DNA from: Leptodactylus fallax
Taxonomy: Eukaryota; Chordata; Amphibia; Anura; Leptodactylidae
Direction of reading: 5' to 3'
Assembly: GCA_947044405.1 (NCBI GenBank)
Contig: CAMRHE010000653.1
Span: 329,501 to 393,500, forward strand
Length of the DNA: 64,000 nucleotides
The stretch's first letter is position 1. Each line of letters opens with the position of its first letter. Below, in pieces: positions 56,201-64,000 of this stretch. Position numbers and translations under genes: made by a program. The notes under the pieces were generated by a model that had not been told where the DNA came from, searched no databases, and saw only the letters and a list, made by a program, of their open reading frames with translations.

Positions 56201-58608
56201 ACAGCGATATTCATTATCCCTGACATCACTCGTCAAAGGAGTTATCCAGGGACTTACACTTGCCTTGCTGTATCTAGTGGATGTGAATGAGCAGAGTTAC
56301 AGCTACTCACTCTACTCTGGCATCATTACCTTCTCATTGAGACAGTCGACAAAGTTCTCCACGTAAACTTTCATCTCCTTGAAGAACTTGTAGCTTTTTT
56401 CACTCGATGACGCCTCAAGTTTCTGAAGCGTGTTCTTTGCATTTTCAAGATCGTGGGTGTATTTTTCACTGTTTAAGACGTGTCCTCTATGCACCTCCTC
56501 AATACAAGCTATCCTGAAAATGAGGAAGCATGGGAGAAATTCTGGTTCAGACACAAAGAGCATAAGAAGCCCCTCTTGCTCTAGAACAGAGGTCAGCAAC
56601 CTCCTGCACTCCAGCTGTTGTGAAACTACATCTCCGAGCATGCACACTTGCTTGGCTGTTCTTGGAACTCTCACAGAAGTGAATGTATCAGACTGGGGAT
56701 TGTAGGTTCACAACAGCTGGAGTGTTGAAGATGCTGATCTGATCGATCTTTGCTCTAGAATGAATATGGCCAGGGTCACATGGTGCATGATCAAAGCAGG
56801 TTAGCTGCTGCAAACTATCTGGCAGCTTTGTCTCACAGTAGCAGCGGTGTGGATGAGATTTAAAGGGGTTTTTCAAGTCTTGTCAATTATTGACCTTTCC
56901 CTGGGATACGTCATCAACTGAAGATCAGGGAGGGTCTGGCACCCGAGACCTCTGTAGATCAGCTGTTTTTAGTGGTATCAGCGCTCCCTAAGATGCCATG
57001 ATCATCGGTCACTTTCTATGGGCTGATCTGCAATACAAAGCAAGGCCTCTATACCAATGCATGATAAGTAATGAAGAGGCTGCAGCACTCACCAGAATGC
57101 TGCAGACTCATTAAAGGGTACTGGTTGTCAGACCTTTGCTGATCTTCAATTGATGACATATCATAAGAATAGGTCACCAATTATTAAGCCTGTCAAACTC
57201 CTTAGGCTAGGTTTACAGGAGGAATCTGCTACGGATTTGGGAGCGGATTTCGCCCCCCGAATCTGCCTCTCATTGTTTTCAGTGAGAGGCAGAGATCATA
57301 GCAGGACACTGGGAGATAAAAAAAAAAAAAAAAAAAAAAAAATCGACATCCTACTCGATCTTGCCACAGATTCTGCACTGGCATTCCGTTGCAGCTATAC
57401 CACAGCCAAACTTAGCCTTAAAGGGGGTATCCAGGGATTCCAATTCATAGTCTGGAACCAGCACCTGAGTTGTGTCACCTTGTTCCTCCTCTCCCATGTT
57501 AAAAGGTATTACCTGTACGATGTTGAGTGGGTTTACTAGAACATTACTACTATAACTATTAGCCTGCCAGCCCCTATAACACAGGTAATGCCAGTGAATT
57601 TGGGAGAGGAGTGAGGAGGCCGAACGACTCAGGTGCCGGTTCTTCTCAATTAGAACCAGCCCTAAACCTGAGGTTCTGAAGAAAAAGTACCCCGGAGGAA
57701 GTGAATGAGCAGAGTTACACCTCACCCTGCTCTGACATCATTACCTTATCATTAAGACAGTTGACAAACACCCTCCTTCCCATTTTGGTTGATTTTTTTT
57801 TTTTTACTATGGCAGCTTGCAGTAGAATATGTTGAAAAAGTCTTCTGCTTCTTTTATCATGCAGATTTCACTATCCCACCAGCGCTACCAGTCAGATGTG
57901 GGCTTTAATAGAATTACCTCGCAGCCAGCCTTTTTCTTACATCCTGCACGGTCACTATTGGCGTAGAAAATTTTGGTTCAACATACTTCTTCAGACGAGG
58001 GGGGCTATCTCCTTGTAACAAATCATTGTCCACAGTCTATTGGGGGAATAAAAATATAACAATCAAACAGCAGAGGGCGCTTGTGACAAGGAGACAAGGT
58101 TCAGCAAAGGCTGCTAAAAATCTAAAGATGAGCGAGTTACAACTAGAGTATAAAACATGTTATGGATGCAACTCTGCACTGAAACGCTGTAGATTAGCTT
58201 AACATCCTCCGGACCACCCCTTATATATACTACTCTTTGTGAATCTGCTTGCCAATCCACAGCTGAAATTGGCCTCACGTATCTCCACAACAGCCCCAGG
58301 ATTACATGGTACTCATGAAAAAGACCATATAATAGTGAATGAACAAGCTGAATGATAAAGTTCTTCAGAGCAGTAGTCTGACTAGTATAGGGGTGTTGTG
58401 AGCAAGAGAATCTCTCCATGGTGTCCATATGACCTTGTAGGGTCTATGAGAAGGAGTTACCCTAATGGTACAGGTTCTTTACTAGAGTCCTTAGCATACA
58501 GTATACAGACCTGAGGACATCTGATGGCTTTTCTGATCTGCTGCTCCTCCCATTTGTCCTGAATTTCATCCACCTCTTCATCGTCACTGTCTGACTCACT
58601 ACTGGAGG
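44104..58608 (-). CDS. GCFC2: GC-rich sequence DNA-binding factor 2, 3' fourteen exons (partial)
   Basis: Fourteen exons join in phase to about 556 residues plus stop, equal to my recollection of human residues from ~225 to the end at 781. Conserved blocks in order are [154 protein letters not shown] and [12 protein letters not shown]. An acidic Ser/Asp-rich stretch opens the first visible exon. The 5' exons lie past the window, beyond the second DIRS copy. GCF-family proteins (with PAXBP1) are nuclear; the family is tied to intron lariat/spliceosome work, and the old name of DNA-binding repressor arose from a chimeric clone. Tail to tail with MRPL19. Confidence 0.96.
44458..44582 (-). CDS. 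GCFC2: GCFC2 coding exon (penultimate)
   Basis: Acceptor CCTCTGCAG, donor GACAG|GTCAGT. Encodes [10 protein letters not shown] through [10 protein letters not shown]. Confidence 0.92.
44735..45010. mobile_element. T2-type MITE fragment in a GCFC2 intron
   Basis: ACCTGTCCTCAGGATAGGC and GTACTGATAACCTATCCTGA form the inner arms. The ends are degraded. Confidence 0.55.
45118..45264 (-). CDS. GCFC2: GCFC2 coding exon
   Basis: Exactly 49 codons, [20 protein letters not shown] through NKCCK. Acceptor TGTGTTTTCAG, donor CAAG|GTAACC. Confidence 0.95.
45540..45568. repeat. (ATT)n microsatellite
   Basis: About nine TAT/ATT units immediately before a T2-type terminus. Confidence 0.95.
45575..45910. 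mobile_element. T2-type MITE, right end uncertain
   Basis: Begins TTAAAGGGGTTGTCACAAT. The interior contains ACCTATCACAAGATCAGGGG. No clear right terminus. Confidence 0.5.
46209..46275 (-). CDS. GCFC2: GCFC2 coding exon
   Basis: Encodes [20 protein letters not shown]. Acceptor GTTCTTACAG, donor AAAG|GTAAGT. Confidence 0.94.
46890..46966 (-). CDS. GCFC2: GCFC2 coding exon
   Basis: Encodes [17 protein letters not shown] and FIPLYPK. Acceptor TTTGTTTTAG, donor AAGAG|GTCAGA. Confidence 0.95.
47536..48024. mobile_element. T2-type (TTAA) MITE in a GCFC2 intron
   Basis: TTAA at 47536-47539 and 48021-48024. Each arm carries an internal hairpin (GGGACACTAAACCACC and GGTTTAGTGTCCC). A central palindrome (GTTCTTCAGTGAAGCC, GGCTTCACTGAAGAAC) lies near 47760-47870. 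Confidence 0.88.
48185..48520. mobile_element. T2-type MITE with degraded right TTAA
   Basis: TTAAAGGGTTATTCCTATCC at the left pairs with GATGGGAATAACCCTGTAA at the right (TTAA mutated to GTAA). Confidence 0.7.
48677..48783 (-). CDS. GCFC2: GCFC2 coding exon
   Basis: Encodes [20 protein letters not shown] through KSKPVQ. Acceptor TTTTATTTCAG, donor GTGCAG|GTGAGA. Confidence 0.94.
48893..49645. repeat. 97-bp satellite array, ~7.7 copies
   Basis: A unit of 97 bp beginning ACATTACTTATCCTGTACTG and containing TACTCCAGAGCTGCACTCAC repeats head to tail with only a few differences per unit. It lies wholly in a GCFC2 intron. Overlapping 75-codon frames in successive units are artefacts. Confidence 0.96.
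49963..50113 (-). CDS. GCFC2: GCFC2 coding exon
   Basis: Encodes [17 protein letters not shown] through [12 protein letters not shown]. Acceptor CTTCCCCCCAG, donor TTTTAG|GTGAGA. Confidence 0.93.
50178..50584. repeat. Near-perfect 407-bp palindrome (foldback MITE)
   Basis: Arms 50178-50361 and 50400-50584 match almost base for base: GTTCACACCTGCGCTTGCTG at the left, its complement ending AGCGCAGGTGTGAAC at the right. The loop holds a second small hairpin (GTCGGACACG/CGTGTCCGAC). It lies in a GCFC2 intron. Target duplication not resolved. Confidence 0.93.
50810..51009 (-). CDS. GCFC2: GCFC2 coding exon
   Basis: Encodes [20 protein letters not shown] through [19 protein letters not shown], the best-conserved block. 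Acceptor CCTTCTACAG, donor CTGCAG|GTAGCA. Confidence 0.96.
52094..52191 (-). CDS. GCFC2: GCFC2 coding exon
   Basis: Encodes [20 protein letters not shown] through KQDQ. Acceptor CCTTGTGCAG, donor CCAAG|GTAAAG. Confidence 0.93.
52279..53909 (-). mobile_element. Tc1-like transposon with long TIRs
   Basis: Left end CAGTAAAGACCAAAAGTTTG and right end CAAACTTTTGGTCTGTACTG. The arms extend about 260 bp. TA is present at 52277-52278; the right flank reads CA at 53910-53911, a probable later mutation. It sits in a GCFC2 intron in the same orientation as the gene. It is a widespread fish/frog Tc1 family. Confidence 0.93.
52439..53495 (-). pseudogene. Tc1-like transposase, three frameshifts
   Basis: ATG at 53495 (MARKK). 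A 1-base expansion of an A run (forward T run 53481-53487) shifts the frame almost at once; two more shifts follow near 53420 and 52890. Recognisable parts are the HTH region ([19 protein letters not shown]), GRPRVTS, the first catalytic Asp in [11 protein letters not shown], the second in QQDNDPKH, and Glu in [11 protein letters not shown]. It ends [12 protein letters not shown]. The product would bind the TIRs and cut at TA, but this copy is inactive. Confidence 0.92.
53912..54547. other. GCFC2 intron, repeat-like remainder
   Basis: Contains a dispersed fragment (GTCCTCCGATCCCAATCTAG near 54029), a GTAT run near 54100-54120, and GTGTGCTGGGGTCACTG-type units near 54220-54265. No exon. Confidence 0.45.
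54548..54614 (-). CDS. GCFC2: GCFC2 coding exon
   Basis: Encodes [20 protein letters not shown]. Acceptor CTTACTTTCAG, donor CGAAG|GTGACG. Phases join it to both neighbours without a stop. Confidence 0.9.
54650..55910. repeat. 38-bp minisatellite, ~33 copies
   Basis: The unit contains AGGAGGCAGAGGACACGTCA then GCCGGCAGTCATATCATG. Variants (AGATGGCAG, AGACGGCAG, ACATCAG, AAACAGAGG) are interspersed, and a block of variants near 54670-54810 recurs near 55240-55400. It fills almost the whole 1311-bp intron between two GCFC2 exons. Confidence 0.97.
55926..56049 (-). CDS. GCFC2: GCFC2 coding exon
   Basis: Encodes [17 protein letters not shown] and [20 protein letters not shown]. Acceptor CTTTATTAG, donor GCTG|GTGGGT. 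Confidence 0.95.
56330..56513 (-). CDS. GCFC2: GCFC2 coding exon
   Basis: Encodes [20 protein letters not shown] through [17 protein letters not shown]. Acceptor CTCATTTTCAG, donor GAGAAG|GTAATG. Confidence 0.95.
56579..56760. mobile_element. Short hAT-type MITE with 8-bp target duplication
   Basis: The element spans 56587-56752. CTCTAGAA occurs at 56579-56586 and 56753-56760. The arms ACTCCAGCTGTTGTGAA and TTCACAACAGCTGGAGT are inverted; the outer ends are partly decayed. Confidence 0.78.
56860..57200. mobile_element. T2-type MITE in a GCFC2 intron
   Basis: Begins TTAAAGGGGTTTTTCAAG. The interior TGATGACATATCATAAG and the end ATTAAGCCTGTCAAACTCC are degraded family features. Confidence 0.6.
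57418..57705. mobile_element. T2-type MITE fragment related to 39961-40314
   Basis: Begins TTAAAGGGGGTATCCAGGG with TAGTCTGGAACCAGCACC; inverted TTAGAACCAGCCCTAAACC follows. The right TTAA is lost after CGGAGGAAGTGAATGAG. Confidence 0.6.
57918..58036 (-). CDS. GCFC2: GCFC2 coding exon
   Basis: Encodes [20 protein letters not shown] through [12 protein letters not shown]. Acceptor CCCCCAATAG, donor GCGAG|GTAATT. Confidence 0.92.
58511..58608 (-). CDS. GCFC2: GCFC2 coding exon (first visible)
   Basis: Encodes [20 protein letters not shown] and [12 protein letters not shown]. Acceptor TATTGTTGGTAG, donor CCTCAG|GTCTGT. Upstream exons are outside the window. Confidence 0.92.
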
Positions 58609-58984
58609 CTACCAACAATAAAAAGGGTTTACAGATCAGATACCAAGAACTATGAGTTTTAGTAAAAAGGATAAAACTATCAGATTGATTGCTATATGCT
58701 ACAGGACATTTTGGTGGAACTTTTTCAGGTGCTTCCAGTTCTACTGGAAGATCTATGGAGGAAGAACCCCGAAAAATGGCCATATCTCCAGCATGCTGTG
58801 ATTTGCTAAATATGCCGCCAGCCCGAAGTGTATATGTAGATATATTCATACTTTACTAAAAATCTGGTAACATCAATAATAAAGAAAAAAACACTGGAGG
58901 GTTTTATTGAAAGGAGTATGGTCTTTACACACACTGGAAATTGCGCAGTAAGGCGACAACCAAACAGTTAGAAGCAGCAGCACA

Positions 58985-60183
58985 ACCAGGAGAGAAGCAG
59001 ATCTCTGTGCTATATAGGGTTATATGATAGAGGAGAGAAGCTGAGCTCTGTGATATATAAGGTTATAGGATAGAGGAGAGAAGCTGAGCTCTGTGATATA
59101 TAGGGTTATATGATAGAGGAGAGAAGCTGAGCTCTGTGATATATAGCGTTATATGATAGAGGAGAGAAGCTGAGCTCTGTGATATATAGGGTTATATGAT
59201 AGAGGAGAGAAGCTGAGCTCTGTGATATATAGGATTATAGGATAGAGGAGAGAAGCTGGGCTCTGTGATATATAGGGTTATATGATAGAGGAGAGAAGCT
59301 GAGCTCTGTGATATATAGGGTTATATGATAGAGGAGAGAAGCTGAGCTCTGTGATATATAGGGTTATATGATAGAGGAGAGAAGCTGAGCTCTGTGATAT
59401 ATAGGGTTATATGATAGAGGAGAGAAGCTGAGCTCTGTGATATATAGGATTATAGGATAGAGGAGAGAAGCTGAGCTCCGTGATATATAGGGTATATATG
59501 ATAGAGGGGAGAAGCTGAGCTCTGTGATATATAGGATAGAGGAGAGAAGCTGAGCTCTGTGATATATAAGGTATATATGATAGAGGGGAGAAGCTGAGCT
59601 CTGTGATATATAGGGTTATAGGATAGAGGAGAGAAGCTGAGCTCCGTGATATATAGGGTATATATGATAGAGGGGAGAAGCTGAGCTCTGTGATATATAG
59701 GATAGAGGAGAGAAGCTGAGCTCTGTGATATATAGGGTATATATGATAGAGGGGAGAAGCTGAGCTCTGTGATATATAGGATAGAGGAGAGAAGCTGAGC
59801 TCTGTGATATATAAGGTTATATGATAGAGGAGAGAAGCTGAGCTCTGTGATATATAGGGTTATAGGATAGAGGAGAGAAGCTGAGCTCTGTGATATATAG
59901 GGTTATAGGATAGAGGAAAGAAGCTGAGCTCTGTGATATATAGGGTTATATGATAGAGGAGAGAAGCTGAGCTCTGTGATATATAGGATTATAGGATAGA
60001 GGAGAGAAGCTGAGCTCTGTGATATATAGGGTTATATGATAGAGGAGAGAAGCTGAGCTCTGTGATATATAGGATTATAGGATAGAGGAGAGAAGCTGAG
60101 CCCTGTGATATATAAGGTTATATGATAGAGGAGAGAAGCTGAGCTCTGTGATATATAGGGTTATAGGATAGAGGAGAGAAGGA
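58985..60183. repeat. 43-bp minisatellite, ~27 copies
   Basis: The unit contains GATAGAGGAGAGAAGCTGAG then CTCTGTGATATATAGGGTTATAT (split here only for length). Shortened units lacking the GGTTATA segment alternate with GGTATATATGATAGAGGGGA units in 59480-59800, giving a local higher-order dimer. It lies in a GCFC2 intron. Confidence 0.96.
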
Positions 60184-60189
60184 GCGCTG

Positions 60190-60660
60190 TGAGAAAAAGA
60201 GGGAAAAAAGAAAGAGAAAAAAGGGGGGGCGCGGAAAAAAAGAGGAAAAAGAGGAGAAGAAAAAAGGGGGGGCGGGAGAAAAAGGGAGAAAAGAGAGAGG
60301 AAAGAAGAAGGGGGGGGGGAGAGAGAGAAAGAAAGAAAAGAAGGAAGAGGAGGGGGGGGGGGGAAAAAAAGAAAAAAAGAAGGGGGAAGGAAGGGGGGGG
60401 GGGAGAAAAAAAGGGAAAAAGAAGGAGGGGGGAAGGGGGGGGGGGGGTAAAAAAGGAGGGAGAGGGGGGGAGGGGAGGGGAGGAGGGGAGGGAAAGAGAG
60501 GGGAAAAGAGGAGAAAGGAAAGGGGAGGGGAGAGAGAAGGAGGGAGAAAGGGGGGGGGGGGGAGGAGGGGGGGGGAAAAAAAAGGGAGAAAGGAAGGAGG
60601 AGGGAGGGGGGGGGGAGGGGGGGGGAGGGAAGGGGGGGGAAGGAGGGGGGGGGGAGGGGA
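60190..60660. repeat. Almost pure purine (G/A) tract
   Basis: About 470 bases of G and A homopolymer patches with only a handful of C or T. It replaces the expected first ~95 bases of the adjoining DIRS copy. Long Pro/Ser/Phe-only frames on the minus strand are by-products. It could be a real polypurine tract or an assembly or base-calling artefact. Confidence 0.85.
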
Positions 60661-60959
60661 AGACACTAGGAAAAAGCAAAAGCTGTTGGCTCCACCTCCA
60701 GGCTATACCCTGCCACAGCCACTGTGCATGAATCAGTTTGTACCATAGCAGTAGGAGAGAGAGACACAAAGGAACATGGAACCAACAACCACCAACAATG
60801 CCCGAACCCAAAAAGGAACCAACACAGTTCGGGCAGGAACACTGAAAAAAACAAGGGAGGGATCTGTGTCCCCCAGTGAATACAACGAGAAAAGGATTTT
60901 ACGGTGAGTACACAAAAATCCCACTTTCTCGTCTACTTCACTGGGGGACACAGCACCAT

Positions 60960-62340
60960 GGGATGTCCTAAAGCAGTCCCAGAGGGTGGGAATAACACGG
61001 CCATGAAAACCTGAAATACTCAACCGCTTCCAGAAACCTACAACCCAAATTGGCATCAGCAGAGGCCACAGAATGGATCTGGAGAAACTTAGAGAAAGAG
61101 GATGGAGGCCCAGTGGGATACTTACAGACCTGGGAAGCAAAAGCCTGATGCCGGAGGCCCCGGGAACTCCAACAGCTCTAGAGGAGAGAGCCGTCACACG
61201 GGAAGGCAGAGCCTTACTCTTAAACCGATAGGTCTCCCTAATCTCAGACCAAAGCCATCGGAAGATGGGAGCTCTGGAAGCAGGCAGGCCCTGGCAAGGG
61301 CACTCAGGGAGAATGAGCAAAGCGTCCGAACAAGAGAAAGGATCCGTGAGGAACAGTATACACGCAAATTGCCCAGGCAACAACCGGGCAGGGAAGAGCA
61401 AGCACTCACATGGACGCCTGGGGACCGAGCAGAAAGAGGGCAAGACCAAGTCCTCGAAGTGGAAGCAGGAAAAACACCCTAAGAAAAAAAGACTGTGGCA
61501 GACAGAGGAAAACCTTATCCTTGTGGAGGACCAGAAGGGGAGGCTGCCAAAAAAGGGGCAGCCAATTAGGGACCCCTGCGGATGGAGGTAATGGCCACCA
61601 GAAACTCATTCTACCAGGACAGAAGGCAAAAAAAGGGATATCATAGGCTCGAAGGGGAGAACCTGAAGCACCTTAAAGATGAGGTTAAGATCCCACGGAT
61701 CCAAGGGTTCCAAAGGAGCAAAGAGTGGCACTCCTGTAGGAAAGTCTTTTAAAAAGAAAGAAGACTAAGACCTTGATCCAGACCAGACTGGAGAAGATCC
61801 GATGAGAATCGTTACTCTTCCAACGGTGGACGTAAGCCTTCCACGTTTGATGGCAGATCTAAGCTATCTGGAACTTCCAGGCCTTGAGTATGTTAGAATA
61901 ACAAACTCCGAAAAAAACCACGACGCCTCAAACCTCGGATTCAACAGCCACGCCGTGAACGCAGCTGAGTCAAGGTGGGGTGGAACAGCAGTCCTTGAGA
62001 CAGAAGGTCGACCAGCAGAGGAAGAGGCCAGGAAAATGAGATCCACATACCAGACCCGGCAGGGCCAATCTGGTGCCACCAGGATAGCTTGAACCCCTTT
62101 GGTCTTGAGATTCTGGAGGACCCAAGGGAGAAGAGGAAGTGAAAAACCGAACTTACAAGAGCGCCAGCGGTGATGGTTCGAGGATCCAGAGGCCTGGCAA
62201 TTTAGCCGGGGACCTTGTGGTTCCGGCGGAGGCTAAAAAGGTCGACGTTTGTCACACCACAGCGGGAGCACAGTGGATGGAAGATCTGCAGATAAAGCGA
62301 CCCTCGCCCGGAGCAATATTTTCTCGACTCAAGTAGTCTG
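60960..62340 (-). pseudogene. DIRS copy 2 recombinase region
   Basis: Equivalent to the YR region of copy 1. It retains [16 protein letters not shown] and VLPSFCSVP, and the residues [16 protein letters not shown] that are typical of the DIRS region between RNase H and YR. Frames are broken. Confidence 0.55.
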
Positions 62341-64000
62341 CCACCCAGTGGTCCACGCAGAAAAAAGGTTGACCACCGAAAGAGCTGGAACAAGGCGCTC
62401 CACCCAAGGAAGAAATTGTGAGGCTTCTAGTAAGGCCGCACGGCTCCTGGTGCCACGCTGAGGGTTCAAGTAGGCGACCATGGAGGAGAGGTCAGTCTGG
62501 ACTGTGACAGATGTCCTTGGAGAAGAGAGGTCCAAGGAGTAAGAGCAAATAAGATAGCCCTGGGATCCAGCAGGTTGAACCAGAGGGAGGAATCGGCCCT
62601 GGACCACAGGCCCTGAACAATCAAAGCATCGAGGACCACTCCCCAGCCGGGGAAATTAGCGGCAGTGGGAATCACCTACCAACAGAGGGGAAGAAGGACT
62701 TCCCTTGAGAAATTCCTGGGGAGGAATATACACTAAAGAATCTCTCAGTGAACCAAGGTGGAAAGAGAACCAAGCAGATGAGGCTGTCCGGAGATTTGTC
62801 CCAGCAGGCCGTAATCTTCAAGAGGAGAGAACGACAGAGTGAATGAAAGGTACAGCCTAGAAGGTTGAGGCAATCGTGCGCAGGACCCACATGCCGATTC
62901 AAAGACAGCAAGGAGAGTACCTCCGAAGGTGGGACACTCAGGATCTTGGCCTCCAGAGGGAGAATCACACCCTGGAGCGAGCAGAGGATCATGTCCCGGA
63001 TTCCATGTGCTTAGAGGACACGAGACATCCTCATTGATGAGCCAGCAGAACCGGCGAAGAACAACCAAGGTGAACCACAAGCTGGTCAGATTGTCTGACC
63101 TGGAGGGGCTTCACCAGGAGGTCGTCAAAGTCTGGAAACACGGCAGCACCTCTGGCGCAGAGGATGGCCATGAGAGACGCCATCACTGAGGGAAAAAACC
63201 CCCGGTGGCAGAGGCCAGCCTGAAGGGGAGAGAGACAACTGGAAAGGTCAAGGATCCACAGCAAAACGAAGAAACCGCTGACGGCACAGCGCGATGATGT
63301 AGATGGACGAAGAATTCGCCCATCTCCAGGGATGCCACCACAGACTGCATAGACTACAACGGAGCCTGCAGGCATGGAAGAACCTGTGGAGCCCTTTCAG
63401 GTCCATGATGGGACAGAGGAAGCCGTCCTTCTAGGCGAATGGAGAACAGGTAGGAATAGTAACCCCGGATACACTCTGCAACGGGAACAGGGACGCTGAC
63501 TCCCTGCCGCTGGAGATTGGAGACAGCCTGGATTGTCCGACATAGCGAAGGCAAAGAGACTCCAGCGAAAACTGGAGTAGCCAGACAACACCGCCTCTCA
63601 GGCCCAGGCTCCAGACGTCCCGCCATTTGAGATGCCCAGAGAGGGGGAAAAAACTTCATGCCGAGGAGGCTAGGAAGAGGAAGACCTGAACGACCTGGTG
63701 CAGAACCGCCAGGGAGGCCTGGACTTGAAAGAAGCTTTCTGGAGCAGGAGAACGGCTGACACATAGGACGCCTCTTAGGGAGGAAGAATCTATTCCCCCG
63801 TGGCCTCAGGGATAAGCTTCTCGATGCCCTTAACAAAAAATTTGGCCCAGGACGACCTGGAAAGGGAGAAGGGCTGCGTTCGCCTTCTTGGAGGCGGACC
63901 CAGTATTCCACAACGGATCCCAACGGTATGGCAGATAATCACTGCATTGGCAGCCGCCTTAGCAGATTTGGGAGGCATCTCTAGTTATTGGGAAGCGTTC
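62200..64000 (-). pseudogene. DIRS copy 2 RNase H, RT and gag-like remnants
   Basis: RNase H motif [13 protein letters not shown] with [13 protein letters not shown] near 62430-62530. RT active-site box FPDFDDLLVKP near 63110-63140 keeps both Asp residues. The gag-like end [15 protein letters not shown] is near 63790-63850. Stops and shifts remain, but this copy is less damaged at the RT site than copy 1. Confidence 0.7.

Larger units (their letters stand above)
60661..64000 (-). mobile_element. Second DIRS retrotransposon copy, cut by window end
   Basis: Collinear and nearly identical with 32893-36260 of the first copy, differing by scattered substitutions and small indels. The left inverted repeat starts internally at GACACTAGGAAAAAGC. 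The internal complementary region is intact near 60870-60962. Coding is on the minus strand, the same as GCFC2, and the copy lies in or upstream of a GCFC2 5' intron. Confidence 0.9.

Noticed and set aside
58650..58849. Extension of the first visible GCFC2 exon upstream in an open frame
   Set aside because: A good acceptor (TTGGTAG) precedes 58608, and the upstream residues do not resemble GCFC2; it is intron.
60118..60811. Long minus-strand frames (182 and 216 codons) rich in Pro, Ser, Phe and Leu
   Set aside because: They translate a pure purine tract; any frame of such DNA stays open. No domain or homology.

Overview
The window is vertebrate nuclear DNA, most likely from a frog or toad. 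It contains two intron-rich housekeeping genes embedded in dense transposon sequence: TTAA-flanked T2/Kolobok-type MITEs, Tc1-like elements, a Helitron, hAT MITEs and DIRS-type tyrosine-recombinase retrotransposons. There is no bacterial or plasmid signature. The organism call is an inference from repeat content and gene structure.

Layout. Positions 2-3502 hold an intronless, disabled chimeric reading frame that resembles non-muscle myosin II coiled coil, then HIP1-family coiled coil, then an hnRNP U SPRY segment. It is split by a Tc1-like transposon (243-1809) and followed by an LTR-like block with AATAAA. A 5'-half Helitron on the minus strand (4025-6530) follows. About 6.6-26.3 kb is repeat-rich DNA with no supportable host gene; it includes a 1.6-kb inverted repeat and a hAT MITE with an 8-bp target duplication.

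The complete coding region of MRPL19 (six exons, plus strand, 26536-40600) comes next. Its promoter has NRF-1-like and YY1-like sites. Its fourth intron carries a structurally complete DIRS element (32796-38668). GCFC2 lies on the minus strand: fourteen 3' exons from 58608 down to 44104, with 5' exons beyond the window. The two genes are tail to tail, as I recall for human chromosome 2p12, so this looks like conserved vertebrate synteny. GCFC2 introns contain a 97-bp satellite, a 407-bp near-perfect palindrome, a Tc1-like element, a 38-bp minisatellite, a 43-bp minisatellite, a purine-only block and a second DIRS copy (60661-64000, cut by the window end).

MRPL19 makes a protein of the large mitochondrial ribosomal subunit. 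GCFC2 is a nuclear GCF-family protein linked to splicing. They share position rather than a pathway. Exon phases were worked out by hand and agree at every junction. The most unusual items are the chimeric host-derived frame next to an LTR-like sequence, and the DIRS copy whose internal complementary region matches its two joined outer ends.
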